Origin: Roseiarcus sp036502965
GTDB taxonomy: Bacteria; Pseudomonadota; Alphaproteobacteria; Rhizobiales; Beijerinckiaceae
Assembly (NCBI GenBank): GCA_036502965.1
Contig: DASXXT010000146.1
Span: 1-9,273 of the forward strand
Length of the DNA stretch: 9,273 nt
Direction of reading: 5' to 3'
Shown: positions 1 through 6,292 of the stretch, in pieces
Layout: each line of letters begins with the position of its first letter
Numbering within the stretch: the first letter of the stretch is position 1
Notes under the pieces: generated by a model
Seen by the model: the letters and a program-made list of their open reading frames with translations, nothing else
What the model was told of the DNA's origin: nothing
Databases searched by the model: none
Made by a program: the position numbers and the translations under genes

Positions 1-438
1 GACCGTCCACTGAGCAAGCGAAAGACGCACCACCTCCGCGACGACCCAGGTTCCGATAGCGAAATATGCCCCTTGCAGTCTAAACACGAACTGACCGGTC
101 AGCGCCGCAAGTAACGTCGCCGCAGCGCCGGCGATCAGAATGGCGAGCAACGGATCGAGCCCCGCCAGAAGGACGCAGGCGAACATCATATACCCGCCGA
201 AGCCGACAAAAGCCTGTTGCCCGACCGAGACCAAGCCGGCATATCCGGCGAGCAAGTTCCAGCACTGCGCCAACACCAGCATCGTCAGGATGAAGAACAG
301 GTTCTGCACCGCGCCGCGCGAGGTGAAAAACGGCGCGGCGAAGGCGGCCAGGATGGTCACAAAGGCAAAAACCGCGAAGCCCGCGGAGGCTCTCGTTCGA
401 GTCGCGACCCGCAAGGTCGCCGTCGGAGCCGATTCCAC
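1..438 (-). CDS. livM: Liv-type ABC transporter permease LivM, C-terminus cut off by the window edge
   Basis: The first 146 residues of the second channel subunit; the frame is still open at position 1, and the family is usually about 300-350 residues, so more than half is missing. After a short polar N-terminus with several Arg (MESAPTATLRVATRTRA), hydrophobic segments begin with FAVFAFVTILAAFAAPFF. The LivM hallmark NLLAGYAGLVSVGQQAFVG follows, and later LQGAYFAIGTWVVAEVVRL. The start is GTG at 438, twelve bases downstream of the first base of the livH TAG and in the same frame, with AGGAAG five bases upstream. No ATG is available nearby. A readthrough of the livH stop would in principle give a LivH-LivM fusion, but ordinary reinitiation is the simpler reading. 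Confidence 0.94.
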   Translation of the reverse strand, partial: MESAPTATLRVATRTRASAGFAVFAFVTILAAFAAPFFTSRGAVQNLFFILTMLVLAQCWNLLAGYAGLVSVGQQAFVGFGGYMMFACVLLAGLDPLLAILIAGAAATLLAALTGQFVFRLQGAYFAIGTWVVAEVVRLSLAQWTV

Positions 439-443
439 TGAAG

Positions 444-449
444 CTTCCT
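444..449 (-). promoter_or_regulatory. Ribosome site (AGGAAG) supporting the GTG start of livM
   Basis: AGGAAG overlaps the livH stop codon TAG and stands five bases before GTG at 438. Because livM has no nearby ATG, this site is what decides the start. Confidence 0.6.
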
Positions 450-1314
450 AGTCCATCGCGCGCGGAAACAGCCCGCGCGGCATGACCAAGAGCACGGCGA
501 TGAACGCGAGATGGCCAAGAAGAATCTGCCACTCGGGATTGATCGCAGCGCCGAATGTTTGCGCAACCCCTATGATGACGCCGCCCGCAAGCGTGCCCCA
601 CAGCGATCCGAGGCCGCCGATGATCACCGCCTCGAACGCATAGATGAGGCGCGCCGGACCGATGGTGGGATCGAAGTTGGCGCGAGCCCCGAGATAAAGC
701 GCGGCGATCGTTGCGACGACCATTGCGATGCCGGTCGCGACGGCGAAGATCCGGTCCGGCCTTATTCCCATCAGGCTCGCCGTAACCTTGTCGTCCGAGG
801 TGGCGCGAAACGCGCGGCCTAGCTCCGTGCCATACAAAAGCCGGTTGAGGCCCACAATGACCACGAGCGCGGACAAGAAGGTGAGCAGCGGCATGACGCC
901 AACGTTGAACGGGCCGAGCGGCAGCGACGCCGTCTCGAGCCAGCCGACGGAGATGCGGCGGCTGTCGGCCGAGAACCCTTCGAGCAGACCGTTCTGGATC
1001 ACGATCGAGAGGCCGAATGTGACCAAGAGCGGCGGTAGAATGTCCGGTCCTAGCGTCCGGTTGAGCACCTGCAGCTGAAGCAGGAAACCGATTCCGAACA
1101 TGATCGGGAAGGCCAAGAGCGTGGCGGCGAACGCGTTGAGCCCAAGCGCGGTCATGAAGGTCAGAATGAGGAAGGCGGCGAGCACGATGAGATCGCCATG
1201 GGCCAGATTGGCCAAACGCATGACGCCGAAGATGAGCGACAGGCCCGTGGCGAAGAGCGCGTAGAGCCCGCCGAGCAAAACGCCCTGGATCACCGTGTCG
1301 ATGAGGCTCGTCAT
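448..1314 (-). CDS. livH: Liv-type ABC transporter permease LivH
   Basis: A 288-residue inner-membrane permease, one half of the translocation channel. It begins MTSLIDTVIQGVLLGGLYALFATGLSLIFG and continues GVMRLANLAHGDL, the standard LivH opening. About eight hydrophobic segments follow, and the cytoplasmic coupling region AVIIGGLGSLWGTLAGG near residues 220-245 is clear. Length matches the family (about 290). ATG at 1314 is chosen because of the family N-terminus and the ATGA overlap with livF; the frame extends upstream to 1404 but only within livF and without similarity. The C-terminus MPRGLFPRAMD is typical. The next gene starts nine bases after its stop, in the same frame. Confidence 0.96.
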   Translation of the reverse strand: MTSLIDTVIQGVLLGGLYALFATGLSLIFGVMRLANLAHGDLIVLAAFLILTFMTALGLNAFAATLLAFPIMFGIGFLLQLQVLNRTLGPDILPPLLVTFGLSIVIQNGLLEGFSADSRRISVGWLETASLPLGPFNVGVMPLLTFLSALVVIVGLNRLLYGTELGRAFRATSDDKVTASLMGIRPDRIFAVATGIAMVVATIAALYLGARANFDPTIGPARLIYAFEAVIIGGLGSLWGTLAGGVIIGVAQTFGAAINPEWQILLGHLAFIAVLLVMPRGLFPRAMD

Positions 1315-2018
1315 CCGACCGCCCCGAAATAGGCCGCATGGATAGCTGCGCGGGTGAGCTCGGCGGGTGATCCGGAAAGGGTGATCCGGCCCCCCATCAT
1401 GCAATAGACGCGGTCGGCAACCTTTAGCGCCTGGCCGATATCCTGCTCGACAATGATGGTGGACGCGCCCATCTCGCGAAGTTCTGGGAAAATAGCGTAA
1501 ATGTCGCGGATGACAACCGGCGCGAGCCCGAGGCTGATCTCGTCGCAGAGCAGAATGCGCGGGTTCGACATGAGGGCGCGACCGATCGCAGCCATCTGTT
1601 GCTGGCCGCCGGACAGGGCTGTCGGGGAAGTGTCACGTCGCCCCTTCAGAATTGGGAACAGCCCGTAGATCGTCTCCAGCGACCATGGCCCATGGGCGGG
1701 GCGGCCGTATTTGCCGATGAGCAGGTTCTCCTCGACCGAGAGCGAGGGAAACAGCTTTCTCCCCTCTGGGACCATCGCGATGCCGAGGGACATCACGTCT
1801 GCTGCAGGCAACGCGCCGATCGGCCGTCCGTCGAAAATGATTTGCTCGGCCGGATTGCCGAGCACTCCGGCAATCGACCGCATCAGCGTCGACTTCCCCG
1901 CTCCATTGGCGCCGACGATGGCGATGGTCTCGCCCGGCTCCAGAACCATATCGACGCCGAACAAGGCCTGGAAGTCGCCGTACCGCGCCGTGAGACCCTT
2001 AATCTCTAACAGCGCCAT
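1311..2018 (-). CDS. livF: Liv-type ABC transporter ATP-binding protein LivF
   Basis: A 235-residue cytoplasmic ATPase that pairs with LivG to drive import. Motifs in order are Walker A GANGAGKST (36-44), the LivF marker GIAMVPEGRKLFPSLSVEENL (79-99), the canonical signature LSGGQ (135-139), Walker B ILLCDEISLGL (155-165) and IIVEQDIGQAL, where Gln replaces the H-loop His as is usual in LivF. Length is normal. Unlike most LivF proteins it has Ile rather than Pro after the Walker B Glu. ATG at 2018 overlaps the livG stop by one base, and only a weak GAAG stands upstream, so translation is probably coupled to livG. Its stop overlaps the livH start by four bases (ATGA). Confidence 0.96.
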   Translation of the reverse strand: MALLEIKGLTARYGDFQALFGVDMVLEPGETIAIVGANGAGKSTLMRSIAGVLGNPAEQIIFDGRPIGALPAADVMSLGIAMVPEGRKLFPSLSVEENLLIGKYGRPAHGPWSLETIYGLFPILKGRRDTSPTALSGGQQQMAAIGRALMSNPRILLCDEISLGLAPVVIRDIYAIFPELREMGASTIIVEQDIGQALKVADRVYCMMGGRITLSGSPAELTRAAIHAAYFGAVG

Positions 2019-2734
2019 CAGACTTCGATCCCGACGTAGATTTCACGGACCTCGCGGGAGGCCATGATCTCGTCCGGCTTGCCGAGGCCGATGACCTTAC
2101 CGAAATTGAGCACCAGCAACCGGTCGACGACGGCGTTTAGCGCGTACAGGACATGCTCGATCCAGATGATGGAGACGCCGCGTCGCCGCACCCCGTGGAT
2201 CGTCTCGACGAGGGAATGACACTCGGCTTCGGTGAGGCCGCCGGCAATTTCGTCGAGAAGCAGAAGTCTCGGATCCGTGGCCAGCGCGCGCGCAAGCTCG
2301 AGCCGTTTGCGTTGCAAAAGGCCGAGCGCGCCCGCCGGTTGATTGGCGCGGCCGGACAGTCCCGTTTCGACCAGAATCACCGCACAGTGGTCGGCGACCT
2401 CGGCCTCCCGCTTGCGCGATCCGAACGCCGCGGCCACCAGCAGGTTCTCAAAGACGGTCAGCTGCTCGAACGGCTGCGGGATCTGAAATGTGCGGCCAAC
2501 CCCATGTAGGCAACGAATCATCGGCGCCTCGCCGGTCACATCCTTGTCGGCGAAGCGGATCGCGCCTGCGTCGGGCCGGATCGTCCCGGCGATGAGGTTG
2601 AAGAGAGTCGACTTGCCTGCCCCGTTCGGGCCGATGATTCCAAGCGCTTCCCCTTCGGGGACCGAGAACGTGACATCGTCCGTCACCCTTAATGCGCCAA
2701 AGCTCTTCGAGACGTTTTGAAGCTCGAGGATCAA
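2018..2734 (-). CDS. livG: Liv-type ABC transporter ATP-binding protein LivG
   Basis: A cytoplasmic ATPase of about 238 residues, one of the two nucleotide-binding subunits that power uptake by the Liv-type permease. It shows Walker A GPNGAGKST (35-43), the LivG-type GVGRTFQIPQPFEQLTVFENL Q-loop region (Gln84), Walker B LLLLDEIAGGL (157-167) and an H-loop His in IIWIEHVL. The signature motif is unusual: the place of LSxGQ is taken by LGLLQ (137-141) before RKRLELARAL. No ATG lies near the family N-terminus. I favour TTG at 2734, giving M-ILELQNVSKSFGALRV, because GAAGAGG stands four bases upstream and the family starts there. An in-frame TTG at 2803 would add 23 Arg/Lys-rich residues without family support. 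Its TGA shares one base with the livF ATG (TGATG). P-to-I in the DEP position is also seen in the partner ATPase. Confidence 0.93.
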   Translation of the reverse strand: MILELQNVSKSFGALRVTDDVTFSVPEGEALGIIGPNGAGKSTLFNLIAGTIRPDAGAIRFADKDVTGEAPMIRCLHGVGRTFQIPQPFEQLTVFENLLVAAAFGSRKREAEVADHCAVILVETGLSGRANQPAGALGLLQRKRLELARALATDPRLLLLDEIAGGLTEAECHSLVETIHGVRRRGVSIIWIEHVLYALNAVVDRLLVLNFGKVIGLGKPDEIMASREVREIYVGIEV

Positions 2735-2738
2735 TATG

Positions 2739-2745
2739 CCTCTCT
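2739..2745 (-). promoter_or_regulatory. Ribosome site (GAAGAGG) supporting the TTG start of livG
   Basis: GAAGAGG with a 4-base spacer (CATA) before TTG at 2734. The spacer is short but usable. This is the main evidence for a rare TTG start, since the only other in-frame initiation codon upstream, TTG at 2803, lies in the loop of the stem-loop at 2785-2812. Confidence 0.5.
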
Positions 2746-2784
2746 TCGGCGCTTTCCGCCGGCGCTGGAGATGCTCGGTGGCGA

Positions 2785-2812
2785 GGGCCGACCTCTCCCA
2801 CAAGATCGGCCC
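2785..2812 (-). promoter_or_regulatory. Stem-loop in the gap between binding protein and livG
   Basis: A 7-base perfect inverted repeat, GGGCCGA / TCGGCCC, with a 14-base loop, extendable by one G-U pair. It begins 13 bases after the binding-protein stop. There is no T-run after it, so it is not a standard intrinsic terminator. Hairpins at this position in transporter operons are known to protect the upstream message from 3' exonucleases, or to attenuate, so that binding protein exceeds permease. That role here is inference. In a GC-rich genome a 7-base stem can also occur by chance. Confidence 0.4.
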
Positions 2813-2825
2813 CGCATCCGCCGGT

Positions 2826-4106
2826 TCAGCCGATCGGCTCCATCTTGCCGCCTGTCGGGATCACGGGGGCGGTCCGGTTGTCCGTGATGACGAGGTCGTA
2901 GCCGCCGCCGGTCCTCAGCCGCCACTGGCCTCCGACGAGAGGGGTCTTGCAGACGTTCTTCGCGGCGAAGGGCGGCAGGTTGGCCCCCTTCCACTGGATA
3001 TGGCCGACGATCGTGTCGAGGTTGGTGGCGGTGGCCGCAGCGATCATCTTTCGCGCGTCGGAGGGGTCATCGACACGCTTGAGCACGTTCGCGGCAACCT
3101 CGAACAGCGCATGGACAAAGCCAATCGGCTGGGTCCATTGTCGTCCTGTCGCTTTGGTGAAGCCTTGGGCAAGCTCAGCCGCACTTTGCCCCGTGAGCGA
3201 AGACTTGAATGGGTGGTTCGGCGTCCACCACACTTCCGTCGACAGATTGTTTCCGTTCTTGCCAAGCGCTTCGACCGACTGCGGAAACAGAAGCGCCTTG
3301 CCGATCGACGCGACCTTTGGCCGGAACCCCTGCTGCTGCGCCTGGTTCCAGAACGTGGTGAAGTCAGGCGGGATCATCACCCCGGTGATGATCTCGCTGC
3401 CCGCCCGCTTGAAGGCGCTGATCTGCGCGGAGAAATCGTCCGTCAGGTTCTGGTAGCGGCCGGGGTCGGTCAGCTGGTAGCCCAGCTTCGCAAGCACCGC
3501 GGGGAAACCAACGGTTGCGTCGCCCCAAGCGTTGCCGTCGCCGTCGTTGGGGAAGAGGCCGCCAACCTTCTTATTCGTTTCGACCTGTCCCCACATGTTG
3601 GTGTAAACGGCGATGACGTCCTCGAGACCCCAGAAGAAGTGATAAGCGTATTCGAACGCCTTCCATGATTTTGGATCGTCCGGCTTGCCCTGCTGGCCGA
3701 TGAACCAGGGTTGCCAAGGCGCGACCGAGGAGATGCAGAGAACTCCTTCGGCCTCGCACGTCGTCGCCACCGGGTTGGTCGTCTCGGGCGTCGAGGCGAC
3801 CAACATCAGCGACACCTGATCGCTGACGATCAGGCCCTTCGCGACTTCTGCGGCGCGATTGGGGTTGGACTGGCTGTCCTTGACGACGACCTCATAACTG
3901 AGCCCCGCGCCTTTCGTGGCTTTCAGGAAGCCGTCGACGACAAACTTGTCGGCCTCGGCGAACGCTGCGAGCGGCCCGGTCTGCGGGCTGACGTAGCCGA
4001 TCTTGACGGCTTCTTTCTTGGCGAGCGTCGGCGTCGGCATTCCCGCCGCCCCGGTCATCATGCCGGCGGCGCCTGCGCCTTTGAGCAGAGTGCGTCGCGT
4101 GATCAT
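2826..4106 (-). CDS. Liv-type ABC transporter substrate-binding protein, Tat signal
   Basis: A 426-residue periplasmic binding protein of the type 1 fold (Leu/Ile/Val-binding protein family), which captures the substrate and delivers it to the permease encoded downstream. The N-terminus has a twin-arginine motif (TRRTLLKG, Arg4-Arg5), a Gly/Ala/Met-rich hydrophobic stretch and a likely cleavage after PTLA near residue 29, so Tat export of a folded protein is probable. The mature part opens with VKIGYVSPQTGPLAAF, as usual in the family. The protein is rich in Trp and Phe (APWQPWF, YHFFWG, EVWWTPNHPF). This fits, without proving, an aromatic ligand such as those bound by related proteins in soil alphaproteobacteria. 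ATG at 4106 has a near-ideal GGGAGG six bases upstream; the frame is open further upstream to 4673, but that part overlaps the reductase and is not similar to the family. Confidence 0.93.
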   Translation of the reverse strand: MITRRTLLKGAGAAGMMTGAAGMPTPTLAKKEAVKIGYVSPQTGPLAAFAEADKFVVDGFLKATKGAGLSYEVVVKDSQSNPNRAAEVAKGLIVSDQVSLMLVASTPETTNPVATTCEAEGVLCISSVAPWQPWFIGQQGKPDDPKSWKAFEYAYHFFWGLEDVIAVYTNMWGQVETNKKVGGLFPNDGDGNAWGDATVGFPAVLAKLGYQLTDPGRYQNLTDDFSAQISAFKRAGSEIITGVMIPPDFTTFWNQAQQQGFRPKVASIGKALLFPQSVEALGKNGNNLSTEVWWTPNHPFKSSLTGQSAAELAQGFTKATGRQWTQPIGFVHALFEVAANVLKRVDDPSDARKMIAAATATNLDTIVGHIQWKGANLPPFAAKNVCKTPLVGGQWRLRTGGGYDLVITDNRTAPVIPTGGKMEPIG

Positions 4107-4112
4107 TTTTTT

Positions 4113-4118
4113 CCTCCC
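4113..4118 (-). promoter_or_regulatory. Strong Shine-Dalgarno (GGGAGG) of the binding-protein gene
   Basis: GGGAGG followed by six A residues and then ATG at 4106. It is among the best ribosome sites in the window and sits in the 28-base gap after the maleylacetate reductase stop. It fits the need for much more binding protein than permease, and it fixes the start just before the twin-arginine signal. Confidence 0.8.
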
Positions 4119-4134
4119 TTTCCTTTGCTTGCGA

Positions 4135-5202
4135 TTAATGTTTCGGGCGGGTCCCCTCCCAGGCCTCCTGAAGAAGCGCTCGGATCGACGCCCGATCGAA
4201 CGGCCGCGGGTTCGAATAGGGGCTCTTTGCGGCGATATCCGCGGCGCGGTCGAGATCGGCCTCGCACATCCCAAGCTCCTTGAGCGTTGTCGGAGCGCCA
4301 AGCCGGGCGGCGAAATCAAATAGCGCCACGGCCGGACTTGCGCCGAGCGCGACGGAGACTGGCGCGAGCAGCTCGGGCGCCGCCGCCGCATTGAACCCGA
4401 TCGAGTGAGGCAGGACGACTGCGTGCGTCTCGGAATGCGGCATGTCAAAACTGCCGCCAAGCGTGTGACAGAGCTTGTGGTGCAGCGCCATCGACGCGCC
4501 GCCCAGGGCGACGCCGCAGAGCCAGGCGCCATAGAGAGCCGGTTCCCGCGCTTCGCGGGCTCCGGGATTGGCAGAAACTTGCGGAAGCGCGCTGGCGAGC
4601 GCACGAATCCCTTCGGACGCCAACAGGGAAATGACCGGATTGCGATCGGGCGCATACAGCGCCTCGGCCGCATGCGCCATCGCGTTGAGCCCCGAGGTGA
4701 CGGTCAATGACGTGGGCAAGGACATCGTCAGGTCGACGTCATAGATGACGGTTTCCGGCAGGATCGCGGGATCGCGTCGCGTCGTCTTCTCGCCGCCGAC
4801 GGTCTCGCCGAGAATGTCGGTCATTTCGGAACCGGCGTAGGTGGTCGGGATGACGACCTGGTCGGCACCGGTGCGGATGGCGATCGCTTTGCCGAGCCCG
4901 GTGGTCGACCCGCCTCCGAGCGCGACCACGCAATCGGCGTGCCGCTCGTGAAAAATCGTAAGGGCCAACTCGGTGACGTGGACCGGCGTATGCATGGCGG
5001 CGTCGGCGAAAACGCCGACGCAGAGCCCGCCAAGCCGCTGAGCGAGCGCCTCCGCATCCGTCTTCTGGTTCGGCGTCGATAGAACAAGCGACCGTGCGCG
5101 GCCAAGCTTCGCAATCTCGGCGGCGGTCCGCGCGATCGTGCCAAATCCGAAGATCACGCGCGAGCGAAGCCCGGGAAAGACAAATGGCCTAATCGCGGTC
5201 AT
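4135..5202 (-). CDS. Maleylacetate reductase (iron-type alcohol dehydrogenase family)
   Basis: A 355-residue protein of the length usual for maleylacetate reductase, which reduces maleylacetate to 3-oxoadipate with NAD(P)H. That is the last step feeding hydroxyquinol, resorcinol, hydroquinone or chlorocatechol degradation into the 3-oxoadipate pathway. Family blocks are all present: VIFGFGT near the N-terminus, LGGGSTTGLGKAIAIR (95-110) for cofactor binding, PTTYAGSEMT (119-128), GLNAMAHAAEALYAP with Asn173 and His177, HHKLCHTLGGSFDMPHSETH with His242, His246 and His256, and VVLPH. ATG at 5202 starts MTAIRPFVFPG, the typical family N-terminus; the open frame extends to 5394 but that part is antisense-like and overlaps the CobS-like gene. 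It follows that gene after 43 bases and precedes the binding-protein gene by 28 bases. No ring-cleavage dioxygenase is in view, so the aromatic substrate stays open. Confidence 0.93.
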   Translation of the reverse strand: MTAIRPFVFPGLRSRVIFGFGTIARTAAEIAKLGRARSLVLSTPNQKTDAEALAQRLGGLCVGVFADAAMHTPVHVTELALTIFHERHADCVVALGGGSTTGLGKAIAIRTGADQVVIPTTYAGSEMTDILGETVGGEKTTRRDPAILPETVIYDVDLTMSLPTSLTVTSGLNAMAHAAEALYAPDRNPVISLLASEGIRALASALPQVSANPGAREAREPALYGAWLCGVALGGASMALHHKLCHTLGGSFDMPHSETHAVVLPHSIGFNAAAAPELLAPVSVALGASPAVALFDFAARLGAPTTLKELGMCEADLDRAADIAAKSPYSNPRPFDRASIRALLQEAWEGTRPKH

Positions 5203-5245
5203 CTCAGGTCGATTCTCACATGCGGATGTCGGCGCGCCCGGAGGC

Positions 5246-6292
5246 TTAGGGGTTGGAGGGCGTATATTCGTTCCTTCGCTTCCGTTCGGCGTCCTCCTCG
5301 ACTCGTTTCCACGGACTTCGGACGGCGCGATCGAGACTGCGGCCGGTGGCGCGTTGGTAGTACTCCGCCACAATGGGGCGCTCGGCTTCATCACAACGAT
5401 TGAGGAAGGTCGTCTCGAATGCGTACTCGAGGTCCTGGAACAGACGGTAGTTTTCCGCCCAGGAGATCACGGTTCGAGGAGACATGACCGTCGATACGTC
5501 GCCAGCCTCGAAACCGGTGCGCGTCTGTTCCGCCGTGCGCACCATTTGCAGCACGAGCTTGCGGCCCTCCTCAGTCGCCATCCAAGGTGCCTTGGACAAA
5601 ACAACCCCCGCCTCCTCCTCCTCGTCGAGATAGTCCAGGCGCGCGATGATGTTCCAGCGGTCAAGTTGCGCCTGATTCAGTTGCTGGGTTCCGTGATACA
5701 GGCCACTCGCGTCTCCCAGTCCAACGGTGTTCGCGGTCGCGAACAGGCGGAACGACGGATGCGGCCGAAGCACCTTGTTCTGATCGAGGATCGTCAGCCG
5801 CCCCTCGGCCTCAAGCACTCTCTGGATTACGAACATCACGTCCGGCCGGCCGGCGTCGTATTCATCGAACGTGAGGGCGACGGGCCTCTGGTACGCCCAA
5901 GGCAGGATCCCTTCTCGATATTCGGTCACCTGCAACCCGCCCTTAAGGACAATGGCGTCCTTGCCGATCAGGTCGATGCGGCTGATGTGACTGTCGAGGT
6001 TGACGCGGACGAGCGGCCAATTGAGGCGAGCAGCGACCTGCTCGATGTGAGTGGACTTGCCGGTGCCATGGCGCCCTTGGACGACCAAGCGTCTGTTGTC
6101 GGCGAAGGCCGACAGAATCGCCATCGTCGTGCTCGGATCAAAGCGATAGGCCGGATCGATGGGAGGCACATGAAGCGTGCGGCGCGCGAAGGTGGGAGCG
6201 ACCGCGTCGGTGTCGATCATGAACGCTTCGCGGACGCTGATCTGCGCGTCGGGCCGCTCGGGCAGATCCTCGACGCCGAAGTCCGAGCTCAT
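5246..6292 (-). CDS. CobS-like AAA+ ATPase (cobaltochelatase CobS / MoxR-type family)
   Basis: A 348-residue AAA+ ATPase that closely resembles CobS, the ATPase subunit of the aerobic cobaltochelatase CobNST. Visible parts are a CobS-like N-terminus (ISVREAFMIDTD, 18-29), Walker A GRHGTGKST (73-81) running into HIEQVAARLNWP, Walker B VALTFDEYD (138-146), sensor-1 Asn188 in FATANT, a likely arginine finger in QLDRW (Arg212), and the CobS-type blocks GLYHGTQQ and STVMSPRTVISWAEN. It is slightly longer than CobS as I recall it (about 330), with a basic C-terminal tail (RKRRNEYTPSNP). ATG at 6292 is supported by GGAGG seven bases upstream and the ATGA overlap with the Rieske stop. No cobN, cobT or other cobalamin gene is in view. 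This suggests a paralogue serving as an activase or metal-insertion factor for a catabolic metalloenzyme, though true CobS function is not excluded. Confidence 0.9.
   Translation of the reverse strand: MSSDFGVEDLPERPDAQISVREAFMIDTDAVAPTFARRTLHVPPIDPAYRFDPSTTMAILSAFADNRRLVVQGRHGTGKSTHIEQVAARLNWPLVRVNLDSHISRIDLIGKDAIVLKGGLQVTEYREGILPWAYQRPVALTFDEYDAGRPDVMFVIQRVLEAEGRLTILDQNKVLRPHPSFRLFATANTVGLGDASGLYHGTQQLNQAQLDRWNIIARLDYLDEEEEAGVVLSKAPWMATEEGRKLVLQMVRTAEQTRTGFEAGDVSTVMSPRTVISWAENYRLFQDLEYAFETTFLNRCDEAERPIVAEYYQRATGRSLDRAVRSPWKRVEEDAERKRRNEYTPSNP

Noticed and set aside
80..1339. A 419-codon minus-strand open frame overlapping livH and livM in another frame.
   Set aside because: Its Arg/His-rich translation is a frame shadow; the livH and livM frames give clear permease sequences over the same bases.
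2785..2812. Calling the stem-loop a Rho-independent terminator.
   Set aside because: No run of T follows the stem on the transcribed strand, and the downstream livG, livF, livH and livM genes complete the same transporter.
2736..3668. A 310-codon plus-strand open frame opposite the binding-protein gene.
   Set aside because: It is composed of Arg/Leu/Asp-rich shadow sequence with no domain, and lies fully opposite or beside well-supported minus-strand genes.
4107..4673. N-terminal extension of the binding protein into the reductase gene.
   Set aside because: A strong GGGAGG and a twin-arginine signal place the start at 4106; the extension would bury the signal peptide.
5203..5394. N-terminal extension of the canonical maleylacetate reductase by 64 residues.
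   Set aside because: It overlaps the end of the CobS-like gene, lacks family similarity, and the usual family N-terminus begins at the ATG at 5202.
5246..6292. Naming the ATPase as NorQ/CbbQ or the gas-vesicle protein GvpN.
   Set aside because: The blocks beyond Walker A and B match CobS much better than NorQ, CbbQ or GvpN as I remember those families, and no partner gene of those systems is in the window.
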